From contig JAJPXI010000019.1 of assembly GCA_021205585.1 (NCBI GenBank), positions 1 to 7,760 on the forward strand: 7,760 bases of DNA, in the 5' to 3' direction. The stretch is from Oscillospiraceae bacterium. Lineage in GTDB: Bacteria; Bacillota; Clostridia; Oscillospirales; Oscillospiraceae. Below are positions 5,543 to 7,760 of the stretch, piece by piece. The stretch's first letter is position 1. The number at the start of each line of letters is the position of its first letter. Under the pieces are notes generated by a model, which saw nothing but the letters and a program-made list of their open reading frames with translations, was not told the DNA's origin and made no database searches. A program made the position numbers and the translations under genes.

Positions 5543-6763
5543 ATGGGCCTTATCGTTCAAAAATTTGGAGGGACCTCGGTTGCCGATGCAGACCGCATCC
5601 GCAACGTGGCCCGGATTATTACGGACACCTACCGCAAAGGAAACCGGGTGGTGGCGGTGCTCTCCGCCCAGGGGGACACCACCGACGACCTGATCGCCAA
5701 GGCGGCGGAAATCAACCCGAATGCGTCCAAGCGGGAGATGGATATGCTCCTGTCCACGGGGGAGCAGATTTCCTGCTCCCTGTGCGCCATGGCCATCGAG
5801 GCCCTGGGCTGCCCGGTGGTCTCCCTGACCGGCTGGCAGGCGGGGGTGCAGACCGACTCCCACTGCGGCAACGCCCGCATCAAGCGCATCCAGGCAGACC
5901 GCGTCAGGCGGGAACTGGACAAAAAAGCCATCGTCATTGTGACCGGGTTCCAGGGCATCAATAAATATGACGACGTGACCACCCTGGGCCGGGGCGGCTC
6001 GGACACCTCCGCCGTGGCCCTGGCCGCCGTGCTCCAGGCGGACTTGTGCCAGATTTACACTGATGTGGACGGGGTTTACACCGCCGACCCCCGCTATGTC
6101 ACCGGTGCCAGGAAGCTGGACGAGATCACCTTCGACGAGATGCTGGAGCTGGCCACCCTGGGAGCCCAGGTGCTCCACAACCGGTCGGTGGAAATGGCGA
6201 AAAGGTATAACGTCAATCTGGAGGTCATCTCCAGCTTTACCGGCAATCCCGGCACAAAAGTCAAGGAGGTCGTCAAAACCATGGAAAAAACCCATATCAG
6301 CGGCGTCGCCAAGGACAAGGACACCGCCCGCATCGCCCTGGTGGGCCTGGCCGACGAGCCGGGCATCGCCTTTAAGGTGTTCTCTCTGCTGGCCAGGCGG
6401 GGCATCAACGTGGACATTATTTTGCAGTCCATCGGCCGGGATGCCACCAAGGACATCTCCTTCACCGTCCACAAGGGGGACCTGGCGGCGGCCAGAGCCG
6501 CCCTGGAGGAAAACCGGGAGCTGTTCCACTTTGACCACATGGACGTGAACGACAACGTGGCCAAGGTGTCCATCGTGGGCGCGGGGATGATCAACAACCC
6601 CGGCGTGGCCGCCAGGATGTTCGAGGCGCTCTACAGCGCCAACATCAACATCCGCATGATTTCCACCAGCGAGATCAAGGTCTCCGTCCTGGTGGACCAG
6701 CAGGAGGCCGACCGCGCGGTGCAGGCCATCCACGACCGCTTTTTTAACGAGGTTAAAGATTAA
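5543..6763 (+). CDS. lysC: Aspartokinase, LysC type with two ACT domains
   Basis: ATP-dependent phosphorylation of aspartate, the committed first step to lysine/diaminopimelate, threonine and methionine. It has 406 residues, normal for monofunctional aspartokinase. Kinase domain motifs: KFGGTSV from K7, VLSAQGDTTDDL (40-50), STGEQIS with E74, TLGRGGSDTSA (147-157) and YTDVDGVYTADPR (172-184). Two ACT domains follow (about 263-330 with DEPGIAFKVFSLL, and 340-402 with NNPGVAARMFEAL and MISTSEIKVSVLV), so feedback control by lysine and/or threonine is expected; which effector cannot be decided by eye. Start: AGGAG (5531-5535), 7 bases before the ATG. A small hairpin CCCGC/GCGGG (5507-5511 with 5519-5523) lies just upstream in the spacer after hom. 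The stop codon touches the long hairpin that ends the region. Confidence 0.96.
   Translation: MGLIVQKFGGTSVADADRIRNVARIITDTYRKGNRVVAVLSAQGDTTDDLIAKAAEINPNASKREMDMLLSTGEQISCSLCAMAIEALGCPVVSLTGWQAGVQTDSHCGNARIKRIQADRVRRELDKKAIVIVTGFQGINKYDDVTTLGRGGSDTSAVALAAVLQADLCQIYTDVDGVYTADPRYVTGARKLDEITFDEMLELATLGAQVLHNRSVEMAKRYNVNLEVISSFTGNPGTKVKEVVKTMEKTHISGVAKDKDTARIALVGLADEPGIAFKVFSLLARRGINVDIILQSIGRDATKDISFTVHKGDLAAARAALEENRELFHFDHMDVNDNVAKVSIVGAGMINNPGVAARMFEALYSANINIRMISTSEIKVSVLVDQQEADRAVQAIHDRFFNEVKD
6281..6763 (+). CDS. Candidate internal translation product: aspartokinase beta (regulatory) subunit
   Basis: In Bacillus subtilis, aspartokinase II is an alpha2-beta2 enzyme whose beta subunit is the C-terminal portion of the same gene, made from an in-frame internal start. 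Here the in-frame Met247 (ATG 6281) lies in the linker between the kinase and the first ACT domain. AAGGAGGT (6263-6270) lies ten bases upstream, which is slightly long spacing for a very good ribosome binding site. The product would be 160 residues, consisting of just the two ACT domains. The position, size and binding site agree with the Bacillus arrangement, but AAGGAGGTC also simply encodes KEV, so chance is possible. Confidence 0.4.
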   Translation: MEKTHISGVAKDKDTARIALVGLADEPGIAFKVFSLLARRGINVDIILQSIGRDATKDISFTVHKGDLAAARAALEENRELFHFDHMDVNDNVAKVSIVGAGMINNPGVAARMFEALYSANINIRMISTSEIKVSVLVDQQEADRAVQAIHDRFFNEVKD

Positions 6764-6775
6764 ACCGCAGCTGTG

Positions 6776-6827
6776 AAAAAAACGGCCCCGCCCTGAAACG
6801 CTTTTCGCGTTCAGGGCGGGGCCGTTT
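6776..6827 (-). terminator. Strong minus-strand terminator of the former TRAP operon, possibly bidirectional
   Basis: An 18-bp perfect stem (6780-6797 with 6810-6827) is followed, reading the minus strand, by seven T (the A run at 6776-6782). On the plus strand the right side is only GTTTGG, so for lysC the structure lacks a good T tract. A further 9-bp pairing, AACCGCAGC (6763-6771) with GCTGCGGTT (6829-6837), can enclose the whole structure and begins in the last base of the lysC stop codon. It lies about 35 bases after the stop of the broken DctQ gene. Confidence 0.85.
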
Positions 6828-6862
6828 GGCTGCGGTTCAGCCGCCCGGTTCGCCGGACGCGG

Positions 6863-7321
6863 CTATGAGTATTCCCGGAAGGTCTCCTCCGCGTACCCCC
6901 GGTCGGCGGCGGCGAAGAAATAGCGCAGCGCGTCGGCGAGGATGACCAGCGCGAAAATGAACAGCGTCACGCCCTCAAAGTAATAAAACGGCGCGATGGG
7001 GAAACGCAGCACATCGCTTGTCCACGCCTTTTCCACCAGGTAGTTCCCCTGCAAAATCGCGGCGTAGCCCATCACGGCAGCGCTGGCGGCGCAGAGCAGT
7101 TCCCACAGGCCGTTGACAAGCGTATGGACGCGCTACGGCAGCTTGGCGAGAAATATGGTCACGCGGACGTGTTTTTTCATCGTCTGCGCATAGGGGAACG
7201 ACGCGAAGATGACGGTCATGAGCAGGTACTGCACCATCTCATAGGAGCCGACGATGACGTTGGAAGAGAATTTCCGCAGCAGGACGTCCGCCGCGATGTG
7301 CAGCATCATGCACACGATGCC
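6863..7321 (-). pseudogene. DctQ-type TRAP transporter small membrane subunit, truncated and with an amber stop
   Basis: The DctQ subunit joins the large DctM permease in tripartite (TRAP) secondary uptake systems for organic acids. On the minus strand the readable product starts IVCMMLHIAADVLLRKF and runs through VGSYEMVQYLLMTVIFASFPYAQTMKKHVRVTIFLAKLP. It then meets TAG (7135-7133) and resumes in the same frame as RVHTLVNGLWELL..., ending at 6863 with DRGYAEETFREYS. The family usually shows LPQRV at this point, so a CAG-to-TAG change is the likeliest cause. The N-terminal first helix start and its start codon are missing; in their place is a fused DctM fragment. The downstream piece contains ATGs but no convincing ribosome binding site. 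The old terminator is retained. Substrate unknown. Confidence 0.8.
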
Positions 7322-7705
7322 GAGGAAGCTGCCAAATACGCTCGCCCCGATGACCAGCAGCAGCACCATGCCGGAGGTGGTGATGGTGTCCATAATGACG
7401 GTGTAGAAGTTCTTCCATGTAAAGCTGTGGCGGAAGAACATCAGCACCAGCGAGGCCAGCGCGCCGATGGCGGCCGCTTCGTTGACGGTGAAAAAGCCGG
7501 AGAACATCCCGCCCAGGACGATGAGGAACAGGATGGCAATGCCGACCAGGTGCCGCAGGGATTTGAAACGCTCCGCCCAGGAGCATTTTGAGCTGCCCGG
7601 CGCCAGGGAGGGGTCCCGCTTGACCATAATGATGATGGCCAGGATGTACAGGGCGGCCATCAGGATGCCGGGCAGGAGGGCGGCGGCTGAACGGGGGCAG
7701 ATTGC
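7322..7705 (-). pseudogene. DctM-type TRAP transporter large permease, internal fragment
   Basis: Minus-strand frame open from just inside the repeat to the DctQ fusion. It reads AALLPGILMAALYILAIIIMVKRDP, then WAERFKSLRHLVGIAILFLIVLGGMFSGFFTVNEAAAIGALASLVL and MDTITTSGMVLLLVIGASVFGSFL. These match the middle of DctM permeases (usually about 425 residues), including the family signature GxFTxxEAAAIG. About 165 N-terminal and about 150 or more C-terminal residues are absent. The upstream edge lies 1-20 bases from the 36-base repeat, whose sequence supplies an in-frame TAA (7708-7706). At the other end the frame passes without a break into DctQ sequence. It cannot encode a working permease. Confidence 0.8.
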
Positions 7706-7706
7706 T

Positions 7707-7742
7707 TAGGGAAGCACTGATTAAATGCGCCTGCGGCGGCTG
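7707..7742 (-). repeat. 36-base core repeat, copy 2 (inverted relative to copy 1)
   Basis: Reverse complement of 173-208 with one mismatch. The sequence beyond it (7743-7760) differs from that beside copy 1, so only the core is shared in this window; the element may continue past the window edge. It abuts the truncated DctM fragment. Confidence 0.85.
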
Positions 7743-7760
7743 GCAATGATTTTGCACAAG

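Noticed and set aside
3922..6733. Two long minus-strand open frames (3922-5379 and 5360-6733) opposite hom and lysC
   Set aside because: They are antisense to two confidently identified enzymes, show the same shadow composition, and one runs across several gene boundaries.
7133..7135. Amber codon as a recoded (pyrrolysine) residue
   Set aside because: The gene is also fused to a DctM fragment and lacks its own start, so it is already dead; no recoding machinery is in view.
173..7742. Inverted repeats as the ends of a composite transposon
   Set aside because: The enclosed genes are housekeeping (6S, PBP, hom, lysC), no transposase or integrase is present, and no target duplication could be seen; dispersed repeats are the simpler reading.
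1..7760. A new defence, mobile or biosynthetic system
   Set aside because: All intact genes belong to known housekeeping or conserved families, and the rest is repeat, RNA gene, control DNA or transporter remnant.

Overview
The window is GC-rich and looks like chromosome from an anaerobic Clostridia of the Oscillospiraceae type (Flavonifractor / Pseudoflavonifractor / Intestinimonas relatives). This placement is an inference. It rests on the GGAGG-type ribosome binding sites, the clostridial style of the class A PBP (TTG start, Cys-containing C-terminal region, long acidic Ser/Pro/Glu tail), the DUF1292 gene next to a 6S-like RNA, the hom-lysC pair, and a structured dispersed repeat of a kind I associate with this family.

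Layout, left to right. Positions 1-208 hold a non-coding, hairpin-rich repeat. Its last 36 bases recur in inverted orientation at the right edge (7707-7742, one mismatch). Directly after it is a small three-helix membrane protein of DUF5658 type (222-578, +), closed by a terminator (609-635). Facing it on the minus strand is a DUF1292 gene (938-1255) followed by a roughly 200-nt structured RNA that folds like 6S RNA (731-926) and ends in its own minus-strand terminator (693-724). Positions 1256-1586 are a divergent control region. It has a minus-strand promoter for DUF1292/6S, a near-consensus plus-strand promoter (TAGACA-17-TATAAT), and a roughly 147-nt GC-rich leader leading into a TTG-started bifunctional class A penicillin-binding protein (1587-4157). 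Next come homoserine dehydrogenase (4279-5490) and a LysC-type aspartokinase (5543-6763) in tandem, 52 bases apart. These two enzymes sit at the entry and the Thr/Met branch of the aspartate pathway; the entry step also feeds diaminopimelate, which peptidoglycan synthesis by the PBP needs. The aspartokinase carries a candidate internal start for a separate 160-residue regulatory subunit.

The right end (6863-7705, minus) is a decayed TRAP-transporter locus. A DctM piece lacking both ends is joined in frame to a DctQ gene lacking its N-terminus, and DctQ is broken by an in-frame amber codon. The old transcription terminator of this locus survives at 6776-6827. The upstream edge of the DctM piece lies almost exactly at the right-hand repeat copy.

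Most of the window is ordinary housekeeping DNA. The points worth a second look are the paired inverted repeats and their position at a gene-truncation boundary, the M-then-Q TRAP fusion, the 6S candidate, the internal lysC start, and the structured PBP leader. I found no defence system, CRISPR array, tRNA, rRNA, intact mobile element or clearly new system.
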